From Dokdonella_A sp963758365 (GTDB lineage Bacteria > Pseudomonadota > Gammaproteobacteria > Xanthomonadales > Rhodanobacteraceae), in NCBI GenBank assembly GCA_963758365.1, contig CAVWVB010000001.1, forward strand, positions 1,674,001 through 1,738,000: DNA of 64,000 bases, in the 5' to 3' direction. The position numbers and the translations under genes are program-made. Positions 34,140 through 41,867 of the stretch are shown piece after piece. Each line of letters opens with the position of its first letter. The first letter of the stretch is position 1. The notes under the pieces were generated by a model. That model was not told the DNA's origin, did no database searches, and worked only from the letters and a program-made list of their open reading frames with translations.

Positions 34140-36188
34140 CTACCAGACCTTGCAGCGCTTCGCGGCGACCATCGGCTGGCCGGCCTTGCACGCGAACGCG
34201 GACTGGAACTCGGGCATGTTCACCATGAGTCCGTTGACGCGGTACCTGCCGGGCGAGTGCGGATTGGTCAGCGCGTTCGCGCGCAACTGTTCGGGCCGCT
34301 GGTTTTCGCAGGCCCACTGCGCATAGCCGACGAAGAACCGCTGCGCGGGTTCGAGGGCGTCGACTGCCTGCAGGCGCTGGTTTTCCGTTTCCGCCTGCCA
34401 GGCCGCCCACGCGAGCACGAGACCACCGAGGTCGGCGATGTCCTCGCCCTCGGTGAGCTTGCTGTTGATCCTGATGTCATCGACGATCGTGTACTTCGCA
34501 TACTGGTCGACGATGCACTGCGCGCGCTCCTCGAACGCCCTGCCGTCGGTCGGTCCCCACCAGTCCTTGAGATTGCCCCGCGCGTCGAACTGGCGGCCCT
34601 CGTCGTCGAACGCATGGGTGAGTTCGTGGCCGATCGTGCCGCCGGTATTTCCGTAGTTCGGCGCTGCATCCATCTTCGGGTCGTAGAGCGGCGGCTGCAG
34701 CACGCCGGCCGGGAAGTTGATGTCGTTCATCTGCGGGTCGTAGTACGCGTTGACCGTCGGCGGCGACATCTGCCACTCGCCGCGATCGAGTGGCTTGCCG
34801 ATCTTGTCGAGTTGACGCCGCTGCTCGAACACATTGCCGCGCTCGACATTGCCCGCGAAGTCGTCGCGCGCGACCGCAAAGCGGCCGTAGTCGCGCCACG
34901 TGTCCGGATAGCCGATCTTGTTGACGATCGCATCGAGCTTCTCGAGCGCGCGCCGGCGCGTCGGTGTGCTCATCCAGTCGATGCGGCCGAGATCGTCGCG
35001 CATCGCCTGCTCGATGCGCCGGGTCATGTGCACGGTGTCCTGCTTGAGCTGCGGGCTGAACGCGCGCGCGACGAACTCGCGGCCGAGCGCCTCGCCGAGC
35101 TGGTCGTCGACGAGGGCGACACAGCGTTTCCAGCGCGGCTCCTGCTGCGGCACGCCGCGCAGGGTCTTGCGGAAGAACTCGAAATCGGAATCGACGAATG
35201 CGGGTGACAGGTAGGCAGCCTGCGCGTGCGCAAGATGCCAGCGCAGGTAGCTCTTGATGTCGTCGAGGCTCGTCTTTGCGACCTGCGCCGCCATCGCCTT
35301 GAAGAACGCGGGCTCGGCCACGTTGAACCCGTCCACTGCGCCCAGCCCGCGCCGATCGAGATACGTGTTCCAGTCGAAGCCCGGAGTCAGCGCCTGCAGG
35401 CCCTTCGCGTCGACCTTGTGATAGAGCTTGTACGGATCGCGCCGCTCGACGCGGCTCAGCGACGCGGTCGCGAGCGCGGTTTCGATCCGCATCACCGTGC
35501 CGGCTTCGCGTGCGGCCTGCGCCGGCGTGTCGCCGAGCAATCCGAACATCGCCTGCACATGCTTGCGGTAGCCCTCGCGCAGATCCTTCGACTTCGCATC
35601 CTGCTTCAGGTAGTAGTCGCGATCCGGAAGGCCGATGCCGCCGCGGTCGGCCGCGGCGATCACGCGCGAGGCATCGCCGAAGTCCTGCGCCGAGCCGAAC
35701 GAGAACAGGAACCCGCGGCTGCCGGTCAGCGCCTGCAGGCCCGCCACGACGGCCGGCAATTCGGCCTTGCTGCGCATCGCCGCGATGCGCTCGAGCGGAG
35801 CGCGCAGCGGTTCGACGCCGCGCTTCGCGACCGTCGCCTCGTCCATGCAGGCCGCGAAATAGTCCCCGAGCTTGTGACGCACCGCATCGGTGTCATCGGG
35901 CGCGTTCGCGAGTCCGGTCAGGATGCCCCAGAGATAGCGCTGACTGTCCTGATACAGCTTCGCGTAGACGCTCCAGCTCGCCTGGTCGTCGGGAATCGGG
36001 TTGTTGCGCATCCAGCCGCCGCACGCGTACTGGTAGAAGTCGACGCAGGGATCGGCCGTGACGTCCATCGACTTCGGGTCGAGGCTCGGCGTGTACGGCA
36101 GCGACGTGGTCGGCTGGTCGGCGGCGCCCGCGGCAGCGCTCAGGGTCAGCGCGATCAGGACGGTACAGGTAATCAGTCGCAGCGGCAT
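34140..36188 (-). CDS. M13-family zinc metallopeptidase, periplasmic
   Basis: A 682-residue paralogue of the peptidase at 12585-14735. A standard signal peptide (cut after A-G-A-A) replaces the lipobox. The zinc motif is G-H-E-L-T-H-A-F-D near residue 521, and the downstream G-E-D-I-A-D-L-G-G supplies the third ligand. The N-terminal D-P-C-V-D-F-Y-Q-Y-A-C-G-G-W and the C-terminal C-K-V-W finish are classical M13 marks and carry the cysteines missing from the first paralogue. It is divergent from the Cache gene. Confidence 0.93.
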   Translation of the reverse strand: MPLRLITCTVLIALTLSAAAGAADQPTTSLPYTPSLDPKSMDVTADPCVDFYQYACGGWMRNNPIPDDQASWSVYAKLYQDSQRYLWGILTGLANAPDDTDAVRHKLGDYFAACMDEATVAKRGVEPLRAPLERIAAMRSKAELPAVVAGLQALTGSRGFLFSFGSAQDFGDASRVIAAADRGGIGLPDRDYYLKQDAKSKDLREGYRKHVQAMFGLLGDTPAQAAREAGTVMRIETALATASLSRVERRDPYKLYHKVDAKGLQALTPGFDWNTYLDRRGLGAVDGFNVAEPAFFKAMAAQVAKTSLDDIKSYLRWHLAHAQAAYLSPAFVDSDFEFFRKTLRGVPQQEPRWKRCVALVDDQLGEALGREFVARAFSPQLKQDTVHMTRRIEQAMRDDLGRIDWMSTPTRRRALEKLDAIVNKIGYPDTWRDYGRFAVARDDFAGNVERGNVFEQRRQLDKIGKPLDRGEWQMSPPTVNAYYDPQMNDINFPAGVLQPPLYDPKMDAAPNYGNTGGTIGHELTHAFDDEGRQFDARGNLKDWWGPTDGRAFEERAQCIVDQYAKYTIVDDIRINSKLTEGEDIADLGGLVLAWAAWQAETENQRLQAVDALEPAQRFFVGYAQWACENQRPEQLRANALTNPHSPGRYRVNGLMVNMPEFQSAFACKAGQPMVAAKRCKVW

Positions 36189-36571
36189 CGCACGCCCCCA
36201 TCGTTCGAGTCGTGGCGACGATAGCCGGCGTGCTGCGGAGCGGCAATCTGCCGGAGGTCACGCCGGCCGGCCGGGTGGTGCGGGATTCGCCCTGTCGCGG
36301 CAGTACCGGTCGCCGATTCGATCGGCTGTGCTCCCCCCGTTCAGCGGGCAACCGGAGTAGAGTCGGCGGCGCTCTTCAGCGGCCTGCCCGAGGGCGCGTC
36401 CAGGAAGGCTCCCTGCCGTCCTTCACCCACACCCTTCGACTCGCTACAAGGGCCTGTCTGTTCGCATCGACAGTGAATCCGCGTCTTTCGCAGTCTGTGC
36501 AGTCAGGTGGCGCGGCCGTCCATCCGTCGGCTCGCGCCGAAACGCAACGAAACGCACGAGGAAGCACCCCA
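36189..36571. other. 383-bp divergent intergenic region
   Basis: The gap between the minus-strand M13 gene and the plus-strand Cache gene should carry both promoters. The plus-strand frame of the Cache gene is open back to 36212, but its first 120 codons do not look coding. ACGAGGA is the likely ribosome site for 36572. I see no repeat, RNA gene or clear operator. Confidence 0.5.
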
Positions 36572-37048
36572 ATGAGTCAGTTCGGAAAGCAACTGGGCAA
36601 GTCGTTGATCATCGCACTCGCCACGATCGCGCTGTGCGGCGCCGCCGCGCTCGCCAATGCGGCCAAGGCAAAGAGCGACCACGGCACCGCGGCGGAAGCC
36701 AAGGCGCTGCTGAACCGCGCGGTCGCCGCGCTCAAGGCCAACAAGGACGAGGCGCTCGAGAAATTCAACAGCGGCGCGGACGGTTTCAAGGACCGCGATC
36801 TGTACGTGTTCTGCGCCGGACCCGACTGGATCCAGACCGCGGGTCCGATGAAGGGCCAGAACATCAAGGACCTCAAGGACAAGAACGGCAAGATGGTCGC
36901 ACAGGAGCAGGAGCGCGTCGCGAAGGAAGGCAAGATCTCCAAGATGCACTACATGTTCCCGCGGCCTGGCACGACCGAACCTGTCGAGAAAACCAGTTTC
37001 TTCACCAAGGTCGGCGACCAGATCTGCGGCGTGGGCTACTACAAGTAG
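36572..37048 (+). CDS. Secreted single-Cache-domain protein
   Basis: A 158-residue exported protein: signal peptide (1-30, cut after L-A-N-A), then one small Cache-type sensor domain. Supporting patterns are A-E-A-K-A-L-L-N-R-A-V-A-A-L-K-A-N-K-D-E-A-L-E-K-F-N at the helical start, Y-V-F-C-A-G-P-D near the middle and the end T-S-F-F-T-K-V-G-D-Q-I-C-G-V-G-Y-Y-K, typical of stand-alone sCache_2 proteins. Probably a periplasmic ligand-binding protein; ligand unknown. A strong terminator follows. Confidence 0.82.
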   Translation: MSQFGKQLGKSLIIALATIALCGAAALANAAKAKSDHGTAAEAKALLNRAVAALKANKDEALEKFNSGADGFKDRDLYVFCAGPDWIQTAGPMKGQNIKDLKDKNGKMVAQEQERVAKEGKISKMHYMFPRPGTTEPVEKTSFFTKVGDQICGVGYYK

Positions 37049-37131
37049 GCACCGTCGAGCGGATCGTCCGCAACGGCAAGCGACGCCGAATCAGTGTGTC
37101 TCCGGATTCGAGCCGACTCGCACGGCAACGC

Positions 37132-37166
37132 AAACAGGGTCAGCCCCGGCTGGCCTTGTTTTTTTG
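37132..37166 (+). terminator. Rho-independent terminator
   Basis: A 14-bp stem (AAACAGGGTCAGCC with GGCTGGCCTTGTTT, two G-T wobble pairs) with a very short loop is followed by a run of seven T. It lies 84 bases after the Cache gene and ends 24 bases before the convergent lipoprotein gene, so it probably ends the Cache transcript. Confidence 0.75.
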
Positions 37167-37189
37167 AATCCGACGGGACGAGACATTCG

Positions 37190-37555
37190 TCAGTTTGCGA
37201 CGACGTTGTAACCGCGCCCGGCCATGCAGCGCGAAACGATCGCGCGCTCCTCGGCGGAGCCGTAGGCAGCGCCGTTGATGCCGCCGCTCGCAGCGCCCCA
37301 CGCCGCGACATGCGCAACATCGTCGCCGCGCAAGCCGACCGCGAGACCGAACAATGCGCCGAGCACCGCGCCCGCGGTCGCTCCACCCGCGGCCTGTGCC
37401 GCGGCGGGGCGCTGATCCGCCAGGTGCTGACAATCGGCGACATCTTCTTCGTAGCTTCCGCGGCTTACGCCGGAATCGACCAGTGGCCGGTACTGCGTGG
37501 TTGCGCAACCTGCGCAGAGCAGCGCGGCAACGACCGAGGCGATAGCGGACTTCAT
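37190..37555 (-). CDS. Small glycine-zipper lipoprotein
   Basis: A 121-residue lipoprotein. The signal ends A-L-L-C-A-G-C, giving a lipidated cysteine near residue 17. The middle is a glycine-zipper segment (G-G-A-T-A-G-A-V-L-G-A-L-F-G-L-A-V-G), and the end C-M-A-G-R-G-Y-N-V resembles other small outer-membrane lipoproteins of this type. AGGAGG is placed ideally before the ATG at 37555. Function unknown, probably envelope-associated. Confidence 0.85.
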   Translation of the reverse strand: MKSAIASVVAALLCAGCATTQYRPLVDSGVSRGSYEEDVADCQHLADQRPAAAQAAGGATAGAVLGALFGLAVGLRGDDVAHVAAWGAASGGINGAAYGSAEERAIVSRCMAGRGYNVVAN

Positions 37556-37725
37556 GCGAACCTCCTGTTCTCGCGTTCGAGCGGGGATCTCCTCGAAACC
37601 AAGCAGGTTTCGTGCCGAACCGCGATGCGGCACGGCGATGGGCAACAAAAAAACCGCGGCGAAACCGGGTTCGCCGTTTCCGTGAGGGCACGCCCGATCG
37701 CGCGCGTGCCACGGAGCGGAATCCC

Positions 37726-38145
37726 TCAGGACTTCGCTTTCTTCGCGGGTTTCGACTTGCCCGAACGGTTGAGCGCAACCGCCTCGCGAACCAGCGTCTT
37801 GAAGGCGGACGCGGCGACTTCTTCTCCTTCGTGGATGTCGATCGCGCGGCGCACGTTGCCGTCGAGACTCGAATTGAACAGATGCGCCGGGTCCTTCAGG
37901 GACGCGCCCTTGGCGAAGGTGAGCTTGACGACCTTCTTGTAGGATTCACCGGTGCAGATGATGCCGTCGTGCGACCAGACCGGAGTGCCCATCCACTTCC
38001 ACTCCTCGATCACGTCCGGGTCGGCTGTCCTGATGAGCTTGCGCATTCGGCCGAGCGTTTCGCCGCGCCAGTCGCCGAGTTCGGCGATTCTCTTCGAGAT
38101 GAGCGTCGATGCCGACTGCGCTTCGCTCGTGTCGGATTTTTTCAT
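37726..38145 (-). CDS. DUF1801 domain protein
   Basis: A 139-residue cytoplasmic protein of the DUF1801/YdhG-like family: D-P-D-V-I-E-E-W-K-W-M-G-T-P-V-W-S-H-D-G-I-I-C and the strand K-K-V-V-K-L-T-F-A-K-G-A are the family pattern. The tail is lysine-rich (K-S-K-P-A-K-K-A-K-S). Start at 38145 was chosen by family opening; the frame reaches 38184. No function is established for the family. Confidence 0.82.
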   Translation of the reverse strand: MKKSDTSEAQSASTLISKRIAELGDWRGETLGRMRKLIRTADPDVIEEWKWMGTPVWSHDGIICTGESYKKVVKLTFAKGASLKDPAHLFNSSLDGNVRRAIDIHEGEEVAASAFKTLVREAVALNRSGKSKPAKKAKS

Positions 38146-38242
38146 GCTCGCAGCCTGGCAGTTCCGGAGCCTCGTATTCTGCAAGACCGCGCAGAATGCT
38201 CACAAGCCCTGCCGCTCGATCGCACGGTGGATCGAACCTCCG

Positions 38243-38650
38243 CTACAGGTGCGCATTCGAAATCACGAGCGCCCAGCCGAGCAGCACGATGCCAAGGGTC
38301 GCGACGTTCCAAGCGAGGGAACGCACGAGGAAGACGCCGTACGCATACAGCGGCAGGTACAGCGCCCGGCCGAGCAGGTAGAGGCCGACGCCCCACGCAG
38401 ACACCGCGCTGCCGGCGCCAGTCACATGGACGGCGAGCGCGAGAAGCCCGAAGTACGGAAATGTTTCGAGGTAGTTCGCGGACGCACGCGAAAGGCGCGC
38501 TGCGAGTCCCCGCAAGGGTGGCACGGCTTCGTCTCGCGCGCTGGCCGTCCACCGGTAGCCTCTCTGCAGGCTGGCCGAATGAGACGCGAGCACGATGTGC
38601 ACGATTCCGAGCACAACCGAGACAACGAGTCCGACGAGTTCGATGGACAT
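38243..38650 (-). CDS. MAPEG-family membrane protein
   Basis: A 135-residue inner-membrane protein with four hydrophobic segments. The loop between segments one and two has R-G-Y-R-W-T-A-S-A-R-D and R-A-S-A-N-Y-L-E-T-F-P-Y-F, the MAPEG (membrane-associated eicosanoid/glutathione metabolism) signature. Bacterial members are small and their substrates are mostly unknown. It lies beyond the low-coordinate end of the cassette array; a GTTAGTC word 20-30 bases before its start is reminiscent of an attC end but has no partner. Confidence 0.85.
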   Translation of the reverse strand: MSIELVGLVVSVVLGIVHIVLASHSASLQRGYRWTASARDEAVPPLRGLAARLSRASANYLETFPYFGLLALAVHVTGAGSAVSAWGVGLYLLGRALYLPLYAYGVFLVRSLAWNVATLGIVLLGWALVISNAHL

Positions 38651-38738
38651 GACGAGCCGTCGCGAGGACTAACGTCGCCCACGAGCGGCGGGTCGCGCGG
38701 CGCGAAGCGTCAATCGGAACGTCGGAACAATGGAAGGG

Positions 38739-39239
38739 TCAGGCGACATGCTTGCCTTGCACGGCCAGGGATCGGCCGCCGACCACGAACCACTGCACGC
38801 AGCAGTAGCCGGCGAGCCACAGCGCGAATGCCGCCGTGTGACCGTACTCCCAGCGCAAGCGCAGCTCGGCATAGAGCTTGGGCAGAGATTGCGCGCCGGA
38901 CTGGATGGCCTCGCTCCATTCGGCATTGACCGGGGCAACGAGGGCTCCCCAGGCGACCAGGGAGAGGCCCAGGAACAACGCGCCGGCGACAGCAAACCGG
39001 GCCGCCGGAAGACCGCGAGACACGAATGCGAGCACGCCCGTGAGGACGAGCGCGCCGATCTGGACCACTGCCCCTGCCGAACCGAAGAGCGCATACAGCG
39101 TGCTCGTGACCGCGAAGTACAGTTCGGGTGTGTAAGTCAGCTTGACCGGCATTTCGAGCAGGTGCGCTGCGCCGGGCGCAAGACCCAAGGCGATCAGGAG
39201 AAGACTGAGGAAACGAAGGGCGCGGTGATTCATGACCAT
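38739..39239 (-). CDS. Small membrane protein, DUF1772-like
   Basis: A 166-residue membrane protein with four hydrophobic segments. The conserved-looking R-W-E-Y-G-H-T-A-A-F-A-L-W-L-A before the last segment fits the DUF1772/anthrone-oxygenase-like pattern, though weakly. Its ATG is only 30 bases past the R' end of the attC at 39269-39389 and it has the same orientation as the cassettes, so it may be the last cassette of the array or the first chromosomal gene after it. Confidence 0.6.
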   Translation of the reverse strand: MVMNHRALRFLSLLLIALGLAPGAAHLLEMPVKLTYTPELYFAVTSTLYALFGSAGAVVQIGALVLTGVLAFVSRGLPAARFAVAGALFLGLSLVAWGALVAPVNAEWSEAIQSGAQSLPKLYAELRLRWEYGHTAAFALWLAGYCCVQWFVVGGRSLAVQGKHVA

Positions 39240-39268
39240 CCCGGACTCTGAGCCGGCGTTGCCGGTTA

Positions 39269-39389
39269 GGTCAACACCTGAATTGGGCCGAGCCCCGAAA
39301 CGAAGTTCGCCTTCGATGAACTGCCGGCCAACGTCAGTTGGATTGCCCGGGCCAGCCAGTGGGCGGTCGGCTGGAATGAACTGTTAACC
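39269..39389 (-). other. attC site of the NTF2-like cassette (about 121 bp)
   Basis: Read on the minus strand it begins with GTTAAC after the gene end and finishes at GTTGACC. The part near the gene (CAGTTCATTCCAGCCGACCG) matches the site at 44485-44555, while the far part (AATTCAGGTGTT) matches the site at 43619-43671. It is longer than the others, with an expanded middle. It starts 12 bases after the gene stop. Confidence 0.7.
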
Positions 39390-39400
39390 ACGTGGTCGCC

Positions 39401-39864
39401 TCATTCGTGGTCCGGGCCGTTCCGCACTTCAGCCACTCCCCACTTCCCGTTGACCTTGATGAACAAGAGCAAGTAAGGCGTTCGTGGCCCAGAACCTGAT
39501 ATTGAGACGGAGTCTACGTCAACAAATGCTGTGTCAGGCGTTAGAAAGCGGATCCTGATCGATTCAGGCGGATGGCGATGTGCGAGACGATGGGGCCGCC
39601 AGCGGCGATCTCTTGTAGGAACTCCGCGTTTGCCGCACGTCCGACCAGAAACCGCCCATTATCAAGGCGCGTAACCGCATCGGCGTGCATAGTGGAAACC
39701 ATCCCAGCTACGTCGTCTTTGCGTGCGGATGATGCGTGCTTTTCTATGAGTTGTCTGATCGTTTGCGCGTCAGGGGGAGTTCCAGAAACTGTCTGAGCGC
39801 GCACGGCTGGAGTTCCGGGGACCGCCAAAAGGAAAACGCTGCAAATTGCGATGTGATTTCTCAT
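39401..39864 (-). pseudogene. Secreted NTF2/SnoaL-like cassette gene with frameshift
   Basis: The first part (39541-39864) encodes a signal peptide (M-R-N-H-I-A-I-C-S-V-F-L-L-A-V-P-G) and an NTF2-like start (I-R-Q-L-I-E-K-H-A-S-S-A-R-K-D-D). It hits a stop after N-R-S-G-S-A-F. Reading on in another frame from about 39556 gives R-I-R-F-L-T-P-D-T-A-F-V-D-V-D and K-V-N-G-K-W-G-V-A-E-V-R-N, the expected second half of an NTF2-like domain, to a TGA at 39401. A single small indel near 39555 (or a sequencing error) explains this. Confidence 0.75.
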
Positions 39865-39926
39865 GTTTCTCGCCACGAAATCGTTCGCGTTGTGAACCGT
39901 CTTTGATGGACGGCTAAATCGCTCCA

Positions 39927-39985
39927 GGTAACCGGCGCGCGCCCCGCGTAGCGGGGTGAGCGTCCGGATGATCAAACTGTTAGCC
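39927..39985 (-). other. attC site of the higBA cassette (about 59 bp)
   Basis: Bounded by GGCTAAC (minus strand) near the gene and GGTTACC at the far end. The middle has a perfect CCCCGC/GCGGGG hairpin (39942-39956). The left arm begins CTAACAGTTTGATC, related to the other attC sites. The higA frame runs through it without a stop into the next cassette. Confidence 0.65.
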
Positions 39986-40264
39986 AGCTGCCAGTTTGAG
40001 CTAACGTTGCCAAGATTCGCCTGCTGCCTCGCCACCCAAAGATCATGGTTGTCTTGCATGGCAAGCCAACTTTCCGGCGGGCGGCCGAGGGCCTTCGATC
40101 GCCGCAGCGCCATATCTGGCGTAACGCGGCCAGCGCCATCGAGCGCACGACCAAGTGTAGAAGCCGCGACGTCCAAATTGAATGCAAGTTGGCGGCCACT
40201 GATGCCGTTAGGCTCAAGGTCGATGTTGGTGATGAACGGGATGAGGAGGATTGTGCATAGCCAT
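39986..40264 (-). pseudogene. higA: HigA-type antitoxin, frameshifted
   Basis: The ATG at 40264 overlaps the stop of the toxin remnant and starts M-A-M-H-N-P-P-H-P, the HigA opening. The frame then fails after 16 codons. In the next frame the protein continues F-I-T-N-I-D-L-E-P-N-G-I-S-G-R-Q-L-A and a helix-turn-helix with V-T-P-D-M-A-L-R-R-S-K-A-L-G-R-P-P-E-S-W-L-A-M-Q. A loss of about five bases at roughly 40232-40238 explains the break (expected H-P-G-E-F-I). The DNA-binding half is intact but could only be made if initiation occurs internally. Confidence 0.8.
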
Positions 40265-40446
40265 CAGCGATGGTCCTCGTAGTCGAGTACGCATGCGTTA
40301 CCGTCTTTGAAGTCGAACGTGATCCGCCAGTTTCCATTGACTGCAATAGACCAGCGCGTTTGCATGGCGCCTTTGAGGCGGTGCAGGCGAAAGCCTGGCA
40401 CGTCCATGTCGCCAAGGGATGACGGTCGGCTGCAGCGAATTGTCAT
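40264..40446 (-). pseudogene. higB: HigB-type toxin, 5'-truncated at an attC remnant
   Basis: The 60-codon frame ends with the intact C-terminal part of a HigB/RelE-like mRNA interferase: M-D-V-P-G-F-R-L-H-R-L-K-G and W-S-I-A-V-N-G-N-W-R-I-T-F-D-F. The normal protein is about 92 residues; the first 30-40 are missing. The ATG and first codons (M-T-I-R-C-S-R-P) come from the right half of the preceding attC, so the gene was cut by a deletion or illegitimate recombination at that site. Probably inactive. Confidence 0.75.
40423..40446 (-). other. Remnant of the attC of the DUF4336 cassette
   Basis: Read on the minus strand the words ACAATTCGCTGCAGCCGACC equal the gene-proximal half of the other attC sites, 13 bases after the DUF4336 stop. 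The R'' box is altered (TATGACA for GCTAACA) and the far half is absent: the sequence passes straight into the truncated higB. Confidence 0.65.
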
Positions 40447-40458
40447 ACCCTTCGTGGA

Positions 40459-41166
40459 TTACGACAATCTTGTGAGCGGAGGAGTCCATGCTCGCCGTGC
40501 TCTTTCCTTGGCTCTCTCGGTGATATTGTCGCCATGTGACAAGACTATTTTATCGAAGTCCCACTCTAGAATCCTACTCAGCGAGCCTTGCACAGCGCGT
40601 TTGTCGTATCGTCCCAGCCGATACTCTGGCGCCGGTTTTGGCGTATTCCACATGCGGAGCACAAGCTTCAAAAAAACCTTGAGTTGCCAATTAACACCAC
40701 TCGTCTGGTCGGTAAAATTCTCGATGGAATCGACGAGCAAAAGTGTCCTGCTTGGTTTGTGCAACATTGCGACTTCGCTCACGTATCTGCTGCCGCGAAT
40801 TAGTACCTGATCTATTGTGTTGCACCACACCGCCGGTGCGCGAGGCCCCAGTATCCAGTCGAACTGGAGGCCCTGAGCTCTGCGTTCGACGCCTGGGCAT
40901 ATGTATGTTTCAGCACGCCGGTAGCGACCCTGCGCTTGAGCCACGTGCATGTGGTGGAGAGTGCCCGGTGCTACGATGTAACCAACTTCTCCCAGATTCG
41001 CAATCTCTGCAGCCGTGGCTTCATCAATTTCTCCAGGGGAGTGCAACATCAATTTTCCACATTCAAGACGAATGACGCTCATCCGTGCGTTGAATGCAAG
41101 TCCCATAAGCTTGACCGGATAATCCTTCGTCCAGATCCAGCCTTCACAGAATTCCGTCAGCGGCAT
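40459..41166 (-). CDS. DUF4336 (metallo-beta-lactamase-like) cassette protein
   Basis: A 235-residue protein of the DUF4336 family: R-M-S-V-I-R-L-E-C-G-K-L-M-L-H-S-P, the turn L-G-E-V-G-Y-I-V-A-P-G-T-L-H-H-M-H and late L-L-L-V-D-S-I-E-N-F. The fold is expected to resemble metallo-beta-lactamases, with a reduced metal site; activity is not known. GC content is visibly lower than in the flanking chromosome, as usual for cassettes. It starts 25 bases after an attC R' end and is followed by an attC remnant. Confidence 0.75.
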   Translation of the reverse strand: MPLTEFCEGWIWTKDYPVKLMGLAFNARMSVIRLECGKLMLHSPGEIDEATAAEIANLGEVGYIVAPGTLHHMHVAQAQGRYRRAETYICPGVERRAQGLQFDWILGPRAPAVWCNTIDQVLIRGSRYVSEVAMLHKPSRTLLLVDSIENFTDQTSGVNWQLKVFLKLVLRMWNTPKPAPEYRLGRYDKRAVQGSLSRILEWDFDKIVLSHGDNITERAKERARRAWTPPLTRLS

Positions 41167-41190
41167 GTGTGCTCTTCACGCTCCTCGTAG

Positions 41191-41240
41191 GTATAACGCT
41201 CCGGTTGCAGCGGCCCGCCGCTGCAACCGATTGTTAGCCG
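41191..41240 (-). other. attC site of the reductase cassette (about 50 bp)
   Basis: Bounded by GGCTAAC (containing the gene's TAA stop) and GCGTTATAC, an R' box with one change. The centre is a perfect 12-bp inverted repeat, CGGTTGCAGCGG/CCGCTGCAACCG, with a 4-base loop (41202-41229). Short attC sites of this build are normal in cassette arrays. Confidence 0.8.
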
Positions 41241-41794
41241 CGCGCGCGCCGGTAGTGCATGGCGACCGCGCCGTTACTGAGCGGCTTCGCCGAGACCAGC
41301 TCAAGCCGTCGCGTGTTGGCCAGCCCGCTCTGGTACAGGGTCGGGCCGTGACCAGCGATTCTGGGGTGAACGAGGAACTTGTACTCGTCGATCAGATCCA
41401 GCCGGTCCAGCTCGGTCGCGAGCTTGCCGCTACCGAGGAGCACGCCGGCAGCGGTCGCGTCCTTCAGCTTCTGCACGCTCGTGCGCAAGTCGCCGGCGAT
41501 GTGGTGGCTGTTGGTCCACGGGAAGTCCGTTCGCGTCGACGACACCACGTACTTCGGCTTGACCTCCAACTTCACCGCCCACTCGCGCATCGCCGGCGGC
41601 GCCTCCTCGTCACCACTGGCAACCGCCGGCCAGTAGCTCTCCATCATCTCGTAGGTGACCCGGCCCCACAGCATTGCCCCACCCTCGTCCATGAGGCGGG
41701 TGAAGAAAGCGTGTGTCTCGCCGTCGGCGATTCCCTCCTGGTGGTCGACGCAACCGTCGAGCGTGACGTTGAGGCTGAAGGTAAGGAGTCCCAT
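41234..41794 (-). CDS. Dihydrofolate-reductase/RibD-C family cassette protein
   Basis: A 186-residue NADPH-dependent-reductase-fold protein: L-T-F-S-L-N-V-T-L-D-G-C at the start, L-W-G-R-V-T-Y-E-M-M-E-S-Y-W-P, then the nucleotide loop G-V-L-L-G-S-G-K-L-A-T-E-L. This is the YyaP/YwjB-like RibD-C family, not type A or B trimethoprim-resistant DHFR. The frame reaches 41890 but I chose the ATG at 41794 by family length. Its TAA stop lies inside attC. Exact substrate unknown. Confidence 0.82.
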   Translation of the reverse strand: MGLLTFSLNVTLDGCVDHQEGIADGETHAFFTRLMDEGGAMLWGRVTYEMMESYWPAVASGDEEAPPAMREWAVKLEVKPKYVVSSTRTDFPWTNSHHIAGDLRTSVQKLKDATAAGVLLGSGKLATELDRLDLIDEYKFLVHPRIAGHGPTLYQSGLANTRRLELVSAKPLSNGAVAMHYRRARG

Positions 41795-41867
41795 GGCGGC
41801 GAATCTACTCCGAGTTGGGCGGTCCGCTGGACTATCGCTTGTCGACGAGTACCTCGCAGCGCCTAAC

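Noticed and set aside
40459..41166. Antibiotic-resistance metallo-beta-lactamase
   Set aside because: The fold is related but the H-x-H-x-D-H metal motif is absent; it fits DUF4336 instead.
41234..41794. Trimethoprim-resistance dfrA or dfrB cassette
   Set aside because: Sequence matches the RibD-C/YyaP-like reductase family, not the resistance enzymes.
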